Shown here piece after piece: positions 44,775 to 57,128 of a stretch of 64,000 nucleotides of DNA; the first letter of the stretch is position 1, and the number at the start of each line of letters is the position of its first letter. Under the pieces are notes generated by a model. The model had not been told where the DNA came from. It ran no database searches and saw only the letters and a list, made by a program, of their open reading frames with translations. The stretch covers positions 1 to 64,000 of the forward strand of contig JAGFNK010000300.1 of NCBI GenBank assembly GCA_025769875.1. Reading direction: 5' to 3'. Both the position numbers and the translations under genes were made by a program. This DNA is from Russula earlei. Taxonomy: Eukaryota; Basidiomycota; Agaricomycetes; Russulales; Russulaceae.

Positions 44775-47371
44775 TAGGGCTGTTCACTGTACCATATTAT
44801 GGGTACGGCTGTATATTTGACAGGTCCAAACAGGTCTACCTGTCCTGACCCCATACCATATATCAACTTACTGTGAACTCAAACGGGATGGTACGGGGGA
44901 TTGAATGGCCGTATTATGGGTAACAGGTTATATATTAGGAACTAAACTACTGATACGACATGTTCTTGTTGCAAGTTCTTTTTGACTAGTATAAGGGTCC
45001 TGATGGTCTCCACCTTCAAGCTAGCATGACAGAGAGAGATTGTGTCTCAGCCACCAGAGAAAACCCTCTCTACAGCCACTGCAGAAGAGAACAGACAGGA
45101 AACAAGGGTAGATGTATTCTGAGAGGATTGGGTATGGATGCATGTGATCGTGGCATTGAGGTGACATGTGAAATGAAACAAAATGAAACTAAACTTCAAA
45201 AGGGTATGGTAGGTGGTAGCAACGAGTGGGCACTAGTCGGTGTGGCTGAAATGCTGTGCAGGGGTGGTCGGTTGGCTCTCGAGCATTGGGGGCTTTTGCC
45301 TGACTGATGAGGCAGTGGCGGGCAGGCATGTGGGTGCAGGTGCGGGTGCAGGTGCAGGTGCGGGCGAGTGTGTGGGTGCATGGTAGCGTCAGAGGAGGAG
45401 CAGGTGTGTACATCGGAGGTGAGAGGTGGAGGGCATGGAGGTGTTTGCATGTGACATGGTGGTGGAAGAAAGCAGGGTGTTGGGTGCATGTGTTGGGCAT
45501 TTGGTGGTAACATCATTGGAGGTGGAGGAGAGGGAGTGTGCGTTGAAGGCAAGAGGTGGAGGGCATGGTGTGCTTGCATGTGTGTCGTGGTGGTGGGAGA
45601 GATGGAGTTGTGCATGCGCGTGCCTGTTGTTTGACTGCTGGCTGGATTCTCATGGCAGGTGGCACTTTGTAAGTCTGGCCTGTTCCATGTCTGAGCCAGC
45701 AAATTGCCTTACAACATTGTGCAGAGTTGAATGGAGGCTGGATCATCCTTTGATGGATGCAGCTTGATCTCTTGAAGATATTGTGGGCAGTCATCATTCG
45801 TGAGACAACTATCAAGTAAGCATTTGAGTTTGAGCCATCCAACCATCCAAAGCAGTTGACAGCGAACTGACCCATCAGAATAGAGGATTGCTGAACACCC
45901 ATGATGAATGTGGTGAAACCCTCGGCCTTACAGACCACCTGCATTTGCCGCTGAGATGTGAATGTCCAGTGTGACCAATGGAGCTTGTGACGGATGAACA
46001 ACCACAAAATATGGTGATACCTGAAGAATTTTGGGTGGTACAATTGTGGTTGCTCAGGGGCAGTGCTAGGACTCAGCATTGATGGAGGCGCACTAGCACT
46101 GCGGTGCTGCTGGAAGCAAAAAAAATAGTCAACCCAGGGTCAGCACACAGACCCCAACAAACAAACTTCCTGCTAATGCTACTGCTGTCTCGCGTCTGGT
46201 GGGTAGATCTCGGGCGTGAACTTTGAGTGTGCGCAAGATGGTAGCAACATCCACCGAAGGGGGGTGGGAAGCTGTGCTTGTGCTCGAGCACTTCACCGCA
46301 TGAGCATCCACTGGCGCATGGTGTGTGCCACAAGCTCCTGGGCATATTGCATTTTGCGGAGCTCAATCATATCAACAGTCATTTTTTGTTTGACGGGAGC
46401 AATCGAGTGGGAGAAGAGAGTCGAGAGATGATAGTTGGTTTAGAGGAAATGTTGGTCATGGCAGAAAACCACCTGTCATTTTAAACAGCACCTGAGGATC
46501 CACAAATAATCCAGCAACAATCAGGATGTCCAGCCTAAAACTCAGGAGAACTCACAAAACAATACAACTAAGAGAGAGAAGCATACAAATTGTTTGCAAT
46601 AGATGGCTGAACATTGAGCATTGGACACTGGACAGTGAAAGCTGTTTATCTCATCAGCAAGGGACATTGGCGATACATGTTGTCCAGAGAAATACTGTGC
46701 CAATTAAATCAATTAGTCAGTCACAGGTCACAGGCCTACCTGATTTGATGAAATGTCACAAATGTCACAGGTCCCAGAGCCAATTGATGAAACCATATTT
46801 TCGTCACAAAAATGCCTTTGACAATTCTTAAAAATGTTAAAAAATTGCTCAAGGGCATTTTCTGATGATGAAAGTCTCCATTGGAACAGATAGTACTATT
46901 TTATCATTATTCCACGTCTGATCCATCAGCATCATCATGGTAACAGATGTGCGAGGATTACAGTATGGCTGGCCATGGAACCACATGTGGAAATGTGATG
47001 CAACATGACTTGACGCCTCCTGCTCTCCTTTGCCTCAGCTTTCCCACAGTTGCGTTCTTTTCATGGTGGGTTGAGTTACCATAAAAGGTGATTGTGTTGG
47101 CAAGAGAATCAGTACATCAATTATGCATTTAAATGTCACCAAATCATTTTCTCAATTACATATTCAATGAATTATTTATTAGCTATTAGACAAATAAATT
47201 AGATTGATACAAAAAAAGATTTTGTATTATAAGGAACAGCAACAGTTGAGGCCATTAGAGGCAGTGGTGTGAGTCCAAAGGGACCTGATGCAAGGGAGGC
47301 GGTGGCATCGGAGGGAGGGGAGTTCCAAGGGAGGGACGACGGTTCCCCGAGGGCACATGTGCGCGCATCTG
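44775..47371. other. Unassigned 2.6 kb with GT-rich minisatellite
   Basis: TAGGGCTGTTCAC at 44775 resembles hAT transposon ends, but no partner end was found. At about 45309-45375 there is a short GGTGCAGGTGCGGGT-type minisatellite. Minus-strand frames at 45513-46079 and 46073-46366 are open but show no recognisable domain. From about 46480 to 47230 the sequence is AT-rich with no gene seen. Confidence 0.4.
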
Positions 47372-48333
47372 TGTCAAGACTCACTGTTGAACTATCCAGT
47401 TCAAGAGCGAGGGATAAGCTCGAAGACAAGTCGATAGACGTCCAAGACCGCGTGGGCAAGGAGTAGAGTCCAGAGTAGTAACAAATACCAGAGAGGTACT
47501 GTTACTGTGAGAGTAGAGCAATCATGCAGGGAAGAGGCCAGGATAGTCACAAGGGGATGGTCCTTAAAGGAGTATCCCAGGGATGGAGAGTGCCGTAAAC
47601 AAATGGACAGTCTGAGGACTGTCCATTACTTTATTGAGCGCTTATATACTACAAGAGAACTGCTAAATAGGGAACAAGTCATAACCTTGTTATCAAGCAC
47701 AATAGAGTGATGAGTAAGAAGTCGGAGGATGCTTACTGAGCATGCTCAGTCATGCTCAGTAAGCTGCTGAGTAAGAAGGCTTCTCTTGATGAGTAAGAGC
47801 TTCCATTGTCCACATGTTCACTGTTTTAGTGCACGTGCAAGCACCTGATTCATTTTCTGTTAGTTAGTTTAGGGCCGGTCATTTGAGGACTTGTAGTTTG
47901 GTTAGGGAATAGTGTTATCTTATAAGGCCCTTATATAGTTCTATTAGGGTCCTTAGAGTCGACCCTAATACTTCTATTAAGGTCCTTAGTATTGTCTTGT
48001 AGTTCGTTCTATAGTTATTAGAGTTGGTCTAATAACGCGTTGTAGGGCCTTTGATACTAGGTTAGTGCCTATTGTAGAGCCCTTTCGGTCGTTCCAAAGG
48101 GTCCTTAGGAGGGCCCTAATACTGTCTTTTGTTACTAGAAGGGTTGCCTTTAAGTGGGGCTTGCTGTATGTCGATTGTGCCAAGAATCGCTCGTGCAACA
48201 ATGCACGCGCAATATTGTGGACACCTCTACTCACCCCTTTTGCTCGTGTGAACAGGGTGACACCATAGAGGCTGAGTTTCCTCCTATAAGGAAGGGTCCT
48301 TCAAGGGCCCTCTCCGGAGAATGGTTCATGACA
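47372..48333 (-). mobile_element. Solo LTR A, copy 3
   Basis: Inverse orientation: on the plus strand it starts TGTCAAGACTCACTG and ends GGTTCATGACA. The flanking pentamers are ATCTG (47367-47371) and ATTTG (48334-48338), an imperfect duplication differing by one C/T. It contains the same TATA-like box and hairpin (near 47609-47628) as the other copies. Confidence 0.88.
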
Positions 48334-48444
48334 ATTTGCAGTGGCAGATGTTGCATCAGGCTTGGCACGCTTGCCCGACTGTTCGCCCCCGGCATACGGA
48401 TCATCATGAACATGGCGGCGCTTTCCCTTAGTGATGCTGATGCT

Positions 48445-50709
48445 TCACACTGTCAATCCCTGCATGTCGGGGAGACTGGTCCATTGTTTTGGGCCCCGTT
48501 TGAGTTTGACACCCATACGCTTGGCTGTCTCCGTCCATGTTTTTTGATTGGGCATGATCACTTCCTTATCAGGTAAGACCTTGGAGCCTTGGATTAAATT
48601 GATTGTGGCTACCAAACCATATTTGGCAGCCCATGCAGCCTCAATGATCTCCACTGTTTGATTAGCGTTTTCAAGCCTAGATGTGCGATCATGCAATAAT
48701 GATATGATCTCCTGGGAGAGAGATACTAGGCTCTCCCTTGGTGTGGATGAAGAAGATGATGGGGATGGGGGGTCAGGTGATTTATTTGCACTTTCCTTTT
48801 GTGTGCTCCCCTCAGGACAGAGGTAGGGAAAGTGGATGTAGATTGCTGCAATGTGTTTGCAGAATCTAATCTGGGGATAATCTGTGCAATCACAAGTTGA
48901 CTTCATCAGATCGATTGAGTAAAATGCACCAGAATGGGACTGTGAAGTGACATGAAAGCAGATCTCATTGAATTGCAAGATCGAATCTTGTGAGATGCTC
49001 TCAGCACAGGTGAAAATTATATGACACCTGTCAGCCGCCAGGTCCCGACCATTGAGCCTGACGTTCTGCCGTTCATGCCTGTTTTGGTAATATGGCACCA
49101 TGTGACGCACTAGAACAAATAATATTTGATCGATCCGCTGATTGCGCTTGCTGTCGAGCCAATGTGATTTGAGGACATGATGATATCTAAAAAGATTGAG
49201 TCATCTTATCTTTAGATCGGGAGGATCACATACACTTTGATCAACATATTGGTGTCCCCTTCCTCAAAGATATGTCAATTTTTCCAGTAAACCATGGACC
49301 ACATATGCACCACAGGCATCCATTGAGACCCAAGATAGTTCACAAAAGTTTCTGGAACCTGAGGATCAGTGGAGATCTCCTCTCAGATTTGTAGAAAGTC
49401 AGCCTGATCATCTGTATGTACCCATCTCTTGATCTTATCCCACAGATCAGGAAAATTGTTAGCATTGAAGTGTGATCACATCGCGCGCAACACATGCCAC
49501 TTGCAAAGCCATATCCGACTTCCCAGATAGGCAATCTTGAGGGCAGCAATCTGCACGGCATCATGATCTGTCATAATAATAGATGGCCAGATAGCCGGAC
49601 TGGCATCCCTGACCCAATGGACAAAAAAGGATATTGTGTCCTTTGTTCCATTGGATGCCAGCATCCAGGCAACAGGCACACCTATCCAGAAAAGATAAGC
49701 ATGCTAAATTGACATTTAGTAAATATTACACACCATGTCCCCAGTGATCATGCGCAATCATGGTAAATAATAAGAAGTCCGGATATTGAGTAATATTATG
49801 AGTTGCATCGATACTGATGAAGCCATTCTCAAGGCAGCAGAATGCCTCCATTTGGAAAGGGGTCTGGATGCATAATACATATGCATCCTCCTGCAGATTT
49901 GATTAAGATGGGGCACTGTGCAGCCTGTCTTTGTAAAAAAACATTTGTTTTTTCATCTGTAAATCTGTCCAACCAGAGCCTGGTGGAGATAGCATCCTCT
50001 GGATGCAGCCTGATAATCTCATCTTCCATTTCCTGGGCCATGTGGCTTACATCCCGGAGCGAGATGAATCGGTCTCGGCTGCCATCGGGCGATGAATCCT
50101 GAATATCACGTACCTTTCCATTATTAAGTCAGCGAATAAAAATAAAATAAATTCAATACAGGCACTTACTATTTCCCGTGGATCAACCTTCTTTGACAGC
50201 ATGAATTTAATTTTATCACACGCTACACATGACATTTGTGTGTAAGCAAGATTAGCAATTCCGATTTCATGGGAATGCTCACTTGCATATTGTCCAAGAA
50301 TGGTAGGCACGTCTGCATAAGACTTGATGACTATTTGGCAATGGCAACCCATCTTCTTGATCTCAGATCTCTGTGTGCGATCGGGGTGCTTCTTTACATA
50401 ACTTGAAGCTCCCCCAAATAGTTGGTGGGAGCAGACGAAAATTTTCTTTGTCCATCCCTGCCCATGCTCAGTGCTGGATGTAATCAATTCAATTGAATGA
50501 GCCAATTCTTCTTGCTGGTGCCATGCATCAAAATTGGCTGCTGTCGGCCATTCCATGGGGTATCTGCCATGCTCCCAGTCATAATTGAGTCCTCCCCTCT
50601 TTCCAGAATTGGCAGTGATCTGAAAACATTGTGTCATAAAAGGGGCACTCAGGCCAGAATGGGTGGATGATGTGGATGGTGCACCAATCAATTGGAAACG
50701 AGATTGCAT
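48445..50709 (-). pseudogene. Mutator-like (MULE) transposase with FAR1-like and SWIM zinc fingers, broken
   Basis: Read from 50709 down. The N-terminal block has a FAR1/FLYWCH-like Cys/His set (FVCSHQLFGG, MGCHCQI, SEHSHEIG). A clear intron follows (donor GTAAGTGCC near 50171, acceptor ATATTCAG near 50101). The core has FISIDATHN (first Asp), an intron ending CTGGATAG near 49683, then PSIIMTDHDAVQIAAL (second Asp) and LCKWHVLRAM. The C-terminal block 49110-48445 carries a SWIM finger, CDCTDYPQIRFCKH. The protein would move DNA by the MULE DDE reaction. Damage includes a one-base insertion near 49862 and TGA codons at 49476-49478 and 49383-49385 where CGA is expected. Confidence 0.8.
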
Positions 50710-50859
50710 TCCTTTTTTTTTAGTAGGGGAAAATGGTAAGGAGTTATCTTATTATTAACACACTTATATAACTAAATTACATCCGTTAACGCGTGATTGA
50801 AGTCCTGAGTCTCTTGCTGACACTATCGCCTTTTATGGTATTTCAACCCACCGCAAAAT

Positions 50860-51270
50860 GTCAAAGACTCTCGTCCACCCTTGCCACCAACCACATGTGC
50901 AAGCCACCTCCCTTGTGCCCAACATCAAGCCCTTGCCACTGACCACGTGTATGCCACATGCCCGCAAGACTCGATTCCAGGCTGTTCGCCACCAACCGCA
51001 TGCCAACAACCTTGCAACCGATGTCAAGACCTCAACCATATTGCCCAGTCCTCACCACTGACCATGCGCGCACACCACACCCCAGCACACTCAATGCGTT
51101 TGCATCTCAAAGCCATTCATGACCGCCTCAACTGCCTCGACCAGTCTTGATTCCCTTTCATGGTCCTCTGATTCCTTTCATACTCTCCTTTGTACTGTCC
51201 TATACATAAAAACCCTAGCTACTCTGTAGTAGTGCAGTGAATAAGGATCCCTCTTTGTGGCCCAATCACC
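50860..51270 (+). repeat. LTR-like repeat F, copy 2
   Basis: Shares with 27.0-27.4 kb and 32.6-32.9 kb the blocks GATGTCAAGACCTCAACC, CATAAAAACCCTAGCTAC (a TATA-like context near 51208) and CTCTGTAGTAG. The exact ends are not defined. The stretch 51270-52387 that follows has no supported gene; it includes a C-run (51820-51829), and the part 51890-52010 contains several TTTTGTCA-like motifs similar to the AT-rich repeat at the start of the window. Confidence 0.5.
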
Positions 51271-52387
51271 CCTGCCTGAGAAAAGCAAGAAGTGTCACAG
51301 ATACCAGTTCTTTGGACTGGACCGGCAACTGGACAAGCCTACCCGGACAGACCTCACAATTCCTGCGTGTTTTCATGACTCACTCAGCCTCGCATGTACC
51401 ATTACCTTCCAGCGTGTTCCAGTCTCGATCGCCTCACCATTACCTTGTGTCTACTATTTGATATAGGATACACTGTCTATATAAACCTGTCTGTAGAAGA
51501 GAATAAGCTCTAAGCTTGTTCTCTTGTGAATATCACTGGATTCTAGCTTCAGGACTGTAGGCTTGCAGAGAATCAAGAAATCGACTCAGAAATCTTCTCT
51601 CCTCTCTAAGTCTTCAAATGCGAAGACATCTCCATTGTATCTCCTCTCCGCGGTACACACTAGCCTTCGCTGTGTTGTCACCAAGATCCCTGAACCTCGC
51701 GAGAACTCGTCGTCTCGCTCAACTCTGTGCACACAGTCTCGCACTGTGAAACGATTTGTCAGTGACACTGCCCCCAGTTGGTGACAAGAAGCCTCAATAG
51801 TCACGTGAACCACTTGCTCCCCCCCCCCCTTCTCTCCTCTTTCCACTTGGACTGGTCAGCATGATTCGCGTGTCCCCAGACTCACTACAGTACAGTGTCA
51901 CTGACGCATTGAAATTACACAAAATTCCAAATTTTGTAACCCTGATGAAAATTTTTTGCAGGTCACAACAAAATACCCAACCTGACGAAACCATTATTTT
52001 GTCAGGGAGGTCACAGGTCACACAGGGTGATGAATTGATCTAATTGGTACAGTATGGGCAGTTCAAAGTTTTGCACCCATGTGAGCACCCAAAAATCAAC
52101 ATTTCAAACCCTGAATATTAGGCTCCCATACTTTAGCTGCATCTAGATACAGTATATAAGGTTCTACTGTCAAAGTTTCAAGGCAATCTGTTGAGAAACT
52201 GTTGAGATATAGCTGTTTTAATTTTGCACTCGAAATGACATCCAAAAATGGTAAGTGCAAGGTCACGTGAAAATGACAATAACGAAACAACTCTCACCGT
52301 TGAACTCTGAGAACCTGGCGTGGCGGTGACATTGACATAACATGTCACACCGCAGAATCTTTGCTCCCAGCCACCCCCCCGTCAATT

Positions 52388-55300
52388 ATGTCCAGCCAGA
52401 ACCCTCAACAGACTCTTGGTTCATCTACATCCCATCACTCCGAGTCTCTGAGTACTGTCACGGAATTTCCGTCCTTGAACGAGGATGTTCCTGAATCTCT
52501 TCAGCGGATGTTTCAACGTGGTGACTCTGTCGACAAGATTCGGAAAAACCTGGGCTATTCCTTTATCGCTGTTCGCAATGCTCTCTCCGAGGCCGGGGAT
52601 CCGAAACTGAGGGACCGTCTTAAGACCGAACCCGAATTCAAAGCTTATGTAAAGCCTGGGAGCAATGGAGAGATTCAACTTATCGAGTTACTGGTGAAGA
52701 TGATAAACAACCAGCTGAACTGGGAGGAATTATTTAAATGTGGTACATTGCTTTCTGCCCTTTGACGCTAAAGCCTCTGATTATCGGACTCTGTCTGTAG
52801 AAGCGTTTCTAAATCCTGAGCCGGAACCAAATGTCGATCCCCTAGCTTTTGGTGCGCAGTGGATGCAACGTTTCTCCATATTTTACTGATCTCCTCTGAC
52901 TCGGATAACAGCCACCTCACGCGCTTGGAGTAGTAAATATAAAGGCAACCTCGCGCGTGTACTTTTCCTGACTATTGCGGATTACCTTTCGCGAGAACGA
53001 ACTTGCTACGCAAGACTCACCACTATTGTCAACTCTTCTGGAACTGGCAAGTCACGGATGGTTGACCAACTTGGCACGGAGGTGGTAGTGGTGCCTATGT
53101 GTTTACGTATGGGACATGAAGGTTTTCCGTTCTGTTCTTGTTTTATAAGTATGACTTACTTACAATCTGACCCAACAGGGTACCCTCCTCCTGATAAGGA
53201 AATCCGTGATTGGCTTCTTGTAGGGAAAACTGATAGAGTTACTGTGCGGAAGAAGTTGTATGGACTTGCGCATTCTCTCTTAGTTGTCACTCTCAGTAAA
53301 CTGGAGGCCATCGAGCGCGAAGGTGATTATCTTCCGACTGCTCCCCGGATTAGTTGCCAATGGCTCTGCAGGCCACCAGGAATCTCAGGAACCGAAATCG
53401 AGGAAGCAAAACAAGAAATCGGTCCAAGAGCGCCATGAGATGTTGGCACTCGCCTTCCATGAGCATATGACCCAGGGACAATCACATCCAACGGATGACT
53501 ATCGAGAAACATTCTACAACGATGTAATTAAGTTGGCAAACAAGGTGAATATCCTGACCTTCCTAGTTCTGTGACAGTGACAGGTTTCTAGTTTACAGAA
53601 ACAGGCCAACATGTTAAGGACAACGATGAGCGTGATGGCCGGTACGTTTCGCCACGGCTCGGGGGCCTACTTGAGGCAGGCGAAAACCTCTGCCGCTTCA
53701 TAGATGAAAACCAAATATTGGATTCCAAGGAAGGCTTGCGACGGCCCCTGATCATCCTCGCTTTTGACGAGGCCCATATTCTCACTGATCGACCAGACGA
53801 GCAAAATGACTGGAACCTCTTCACTGAGCTCCGTCGAATTCTCCGCGAAATAAAGGACCTCCCCATATTCTCATTGTTTCTTTCGACCGCTAGCCGCTTC
53901 CACAAATTCTCCCCAGAAATTCGATTTGATCCATCAGCTCGGGCCAGAGAGCCGACCAATCGTCCCCTCAATCCAATCTCTGAAATAAGTTTCGATGACA
54001 TTGCGCACCCCGCAATTATGGATACCCGCACAATACACGATGTTGTAACAACGGATTGGATTTCCCATCTGGGTCGCCCATTGTATGTCCACCCCAGTTA
54101 TCCCTTAAGAGAACGCTTTCGTACCACCTTGAATAGATTCGGGAGTTATTTGGATAGCCTGCCAGAGGATGTCAGAAATGAAGTAAGGGTTATAGATTAC
54201 GCGAAGCAGAAGCTGCTGTGCGGTCCGACCGTACTGGACGACAATCCGAATGGGGTCCTGGCGTGCCTTTCCGTACGTTTTGCGCTGACGTTCAACATGG
54301 ACGTTTCAGCACGCAACGTAAGCTTTGCACAAGTTGAACGGCATATGCTACTCTGTATCGCAGCAACTGTTGGACTCGAGAAACTGGTCACCATGGCTGG
54401 GTCCGAACCACTTCTGGCTGAGGCCGCCTATGACCTCATGAAGGAGACGCGGATGAACGCGGTGCGCCATCTGGCGAACCATTCAGACTTGGAATGCGTC
54501 GACCGTGGACGGCGTGGTGAACTGGTTGCGACCCTGCTCATAATGCAAGCGTTCGACGCTGCGCGGGGAATTCATAAAAACAGATGGGTTACTGTGGTCG
54601 ACTTCATGAAGGCTTTACTTCCGGAGTCGAACTATGAGGCGCTTCTCCGGTCTCTGCCGACTTCCTGGCCTGACACTTACAACGAGCAAATGACGTTTAA
54701 GGGGATATTCAAGGACTATGGCTTGTGGTTTAACCACGTCATCAAGGTCGAAAGTAAGCAGATGATCTCAAAAAAACATCTTTGGAAATTTGTTACGCGT
54801 GGGGCGATGATATTATGTGCAACTAATCAAGAGGGCATCGACATTGTTTTACCTGTTTTTCACACGGGGCGGAAACTTGGCCCTGACTCTATGACGGCGG
54901 TGGTCATCCAGGTGAAGAATGCGCGGGATCACAAGACAACACTCAACGAGTCGTTGTTTGACGCCATGGACTCTGTTGTCAAATCGGCCATTTTCTCTAC
55001 ATCCAATGACTCCGAGTCCACCAATCAAGTTCCTTCCAAGCGGAAGCCCACAGGGCCTGCAGGGCCTTCAACGCCGAAGAAAGCGAAAGGGAATGTGACC
55101 CCGGCGCCAGAGGTGGTGACCCCGAAGCTGGCAAATGAGAATATGAAGCCGGTCATCCGACTAGTATTCGCATTGGCCTCTCCAAAGTCTGCCGTTGTCT
55201 TCAGGGAACGGCCCCTCATCAAGAACGACTTCGATGGATTTACTGCATTTGATATCTGGCTCGCGGGCCTCGACCGCGAAACGTTCAATCAGCTTCAGGA

Positions 55301-55484
55301 TGCTGATACGGAACCGTACAAAATACTATTGGAACGGTCACTTATGCCTCACGACGCCTTCAAACTGGTGGATGACCCAAACGCAGGGAAGGAAACGAAG
55401 AAAGCGAGAGTGACTCGCAGGCAGATGATGGCCCCACTAATACTCCCAGATGATAATTGTAATGACATTCACCTCCGGTCATAA
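52388..55484 (+). CDS. CRN-like P-loop NTPase with PD-(D/E)XK-type nuclease domain
   Basis: Probable exons are 52388-52742, 52801-52851, 52912-53106, 53179-53544 and 53592-55484. Introns of 58, 60, 72 and 47 nt keep the frame. One further frame change at 53323-53353 is either a 31-nt intron or a frameshift. A Walker A-like NSSGTGKSRMV lies at about 53033 and Walker B, IILAFDEAHIL, at about 53747. The C-terminal part has EGIDIVLPV (near 54830) and VVIQVKNARD (near 54901), matching the D...(E/Q)xK core of restriction-like nucleases. I place it with the fungal CRN-like NTPase-nuclease proteins, proposed to act in conflict with other organisms or elements. No signal peptide is evident. It is the best preserved gene of the window, with no confirmed stop in about 940 codons. 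Confidence 0.75.
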
Positions 55485-55879
55485 GAACGTGGAGATGTAC
55501 TTTTACGATTACGATATTCTCGCTCTTTGATGTGTTCTTACATCCTGAACCAATAATGTGCATGCTTGCGCTTGTGCTGTAGCGAACCCGAGAAGGGCGC
55601 GCTTGATTTCGTGAGGTTGGTCACTGGACTCGATACCCAGAGGAAAAGAGAGGTGATTTTGAACGCGGAACGCGGACGCCACGAAAACCTTCGCGCCTGA
55701 TGCTTTCTTGAGGCCGGAGAAGGTAAAAGGGAATCTGTCATTTCAAGAAAGTGGTTATGGTTCTTATAGACGAAAGCAGGGACTAAGGGAGAATATGAAA
55801 TGAAAATGAAAGGGAGCCGGGACCACGAAATTGATATTAGGGCTGCGAACGATGCCGGTTTCGCACCGACCAAGGTAGA

Positions 55880-56667
55880 CTAGTTTTCGTTTCAATCCGT
55901 CCGCATGGTCTTCCGCGGTTTTGTGGTAACCTCCTCCATCGGCTCGTCCCCGCCGCTCTCTTCGCCACGGCAGCAGACGTATCCGCCATCTCCACATCAT
56001 CCGACGGGGTGCGCGCCGTGTTGACAGGGACGGTAACGACAGGAGGACGGTGAGCCGCGGCCGAAGTGGCCTGGGACTGCGGAGGAGCCCTGGTGGCGGC
56101 GGCGTCGGGGATGGCGGCGGGTTCCATGTCCTCTTCGTCGTCCTCGGACGCCGACTCGACGATCTCTTCGATATCCTCGTCGTACTGCTTCTCCTCCAGC
56201 GGGGGCCTGTTCGGCACGAAGTCAAAGTCGATCGCGGTCAGACATTCCTTCGCAGGCGGCAAACGGAGGCCGAACACTTCCGGCACGGCCGGGAGGGGTT
56301 GCGCGTTGGCCTGCGTGGCCAAGGAGAGGGTGTACTGCCTTTCTTTTTTTTAAAAACAAACAAATAACGTCGGGCGCCTGCGGGCGGGCGGGCATGGAAC
56401 CTGACGAACCTCTTTCGGGACGCGCCCACCAAACTCCTAGCCTACGCGGGCTTGCATGGCAAGGGTGACGTCGTCCATCTCGACCTTGATCGGGCGTCAG
56501 GCGTGCTCCGCGTACACGAGCGCGTCCGAGAGGACCTGGGCGGTGTACCTGTGCAAGAATTCTGGTGCAGGACCCCCAGCTGCGCATCTTGGACCGTAGG
56601 CGTCGAGGCCAAAAGGAGGGAGATGGCTCGGGCAGCGGGCGGGAGGGATTCTGTCGCTGTTGGACAT
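55880..56667 (-). pseudogene. TAF9: TAF9 (TFIID subunit, histone fold), decayed
   Basis: The start ATG is at 56667. Pieces in order are RAISLLLASTPTVQDAQ, HRYTAQVLSDALVYAEHA, VEMDDVTLAMQARVG and EFGGRVPKE. An intron follows (about 56336-56409), then QPLPAVPEVFGLRLPPAKEC and a long acidic tail. This is the TAF9 arrangement: an H3-like histone fold pairing with TAF6 in TFIID/SAGA, then the conserved LPPxxxCLTA motif. Frame shifts occur near the start and before HRYTAQ. Stops replace a residue after YAEHA (TGA) and a probable Trp before EFGG (TAG). The C-terminal EPMEEV part is in a shifted frame. It is therefore a pseudogene or a badly decayed copy; a functional copy should exist elsewhere. The GC-rich composition differs from the neighbouring repeats. 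Confidence 0.8.
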
Positions 56668-56767
56668 GGGGCTTGCTTGCCGCTGGGCGAGGAGCCGTAC
56701 TCCCGGGAAAGGAGTGGTAGCTTATTACATAATCACCGCAGCTGCGGTTCCCAATCGTTCTCCATCG

Positions 56768-57118
56768 GGGGGGCGGGATGGTGCAGTGGTACCTCCCTCC
56801 TTGGTCTATGGTAAACTGTACTCCCTCGGTTCAAACCCAGCAAACCGTGCTTTTAGGGGTTTTAGTGGGTATTGGGCTCTGCCTGAGTCCCACACTACTG
56901 GTGATCCAAAGAAGGCATGGGCCCAGAAGCAGAAGCTTTGGCCACCACCTGAGGAGAGCAGGTGTGTGTAAATACATTTCCCCTTGAGGCCTGGTCTCAG
57001 CATATTGGACTGGCTACAACTTGGTGGTAGGGACTGCTCTGTTTGCTCACACCTACCACCATATCTGTAAAAAGACAGGGTTTTTCAAAAAAAATAAAAA
57101 TAAAAAATAAAAAAGTCA
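56768..57118 (+). mobile_element. tRNA-derived SINE
   Basis: An A-box-like GGGATGGTGCAGTGG (56775-56789) and a B-box-like GGTTCAAACCC (56828-56838) lie 39 bases apart, as in a tRNA-type internal promoter. They are followed by a unique body and an A-rich tail interrupted by single T residues (57088-57113). There is no acceptor-stem pairing, so it is not a tRNA gene. It would be transcribed by RNA polymerase III and rely on a LINE for movement. Confidence 0.75.
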
Positions 57119-57128
57119 TTATCCATCC

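Noticed and set aside
44775..44990. hAT transposon
   Set aside because: Only one hAT-like end (TAGGGCTGTTCAC) was seen; no partner end, 8-bp duplication or transposase was found.
45196..45702. His/Pro/Thr-rich protein on the minus strand
   Set aside because: It is the reading of a GT-rich minisatellite with no domain or splice support.
56775..56838. tRNA gene
   Set aside because: A- and B-box matches are present, but there is no cloverleaf pairing or acceptor stem; a SINE head fits better.
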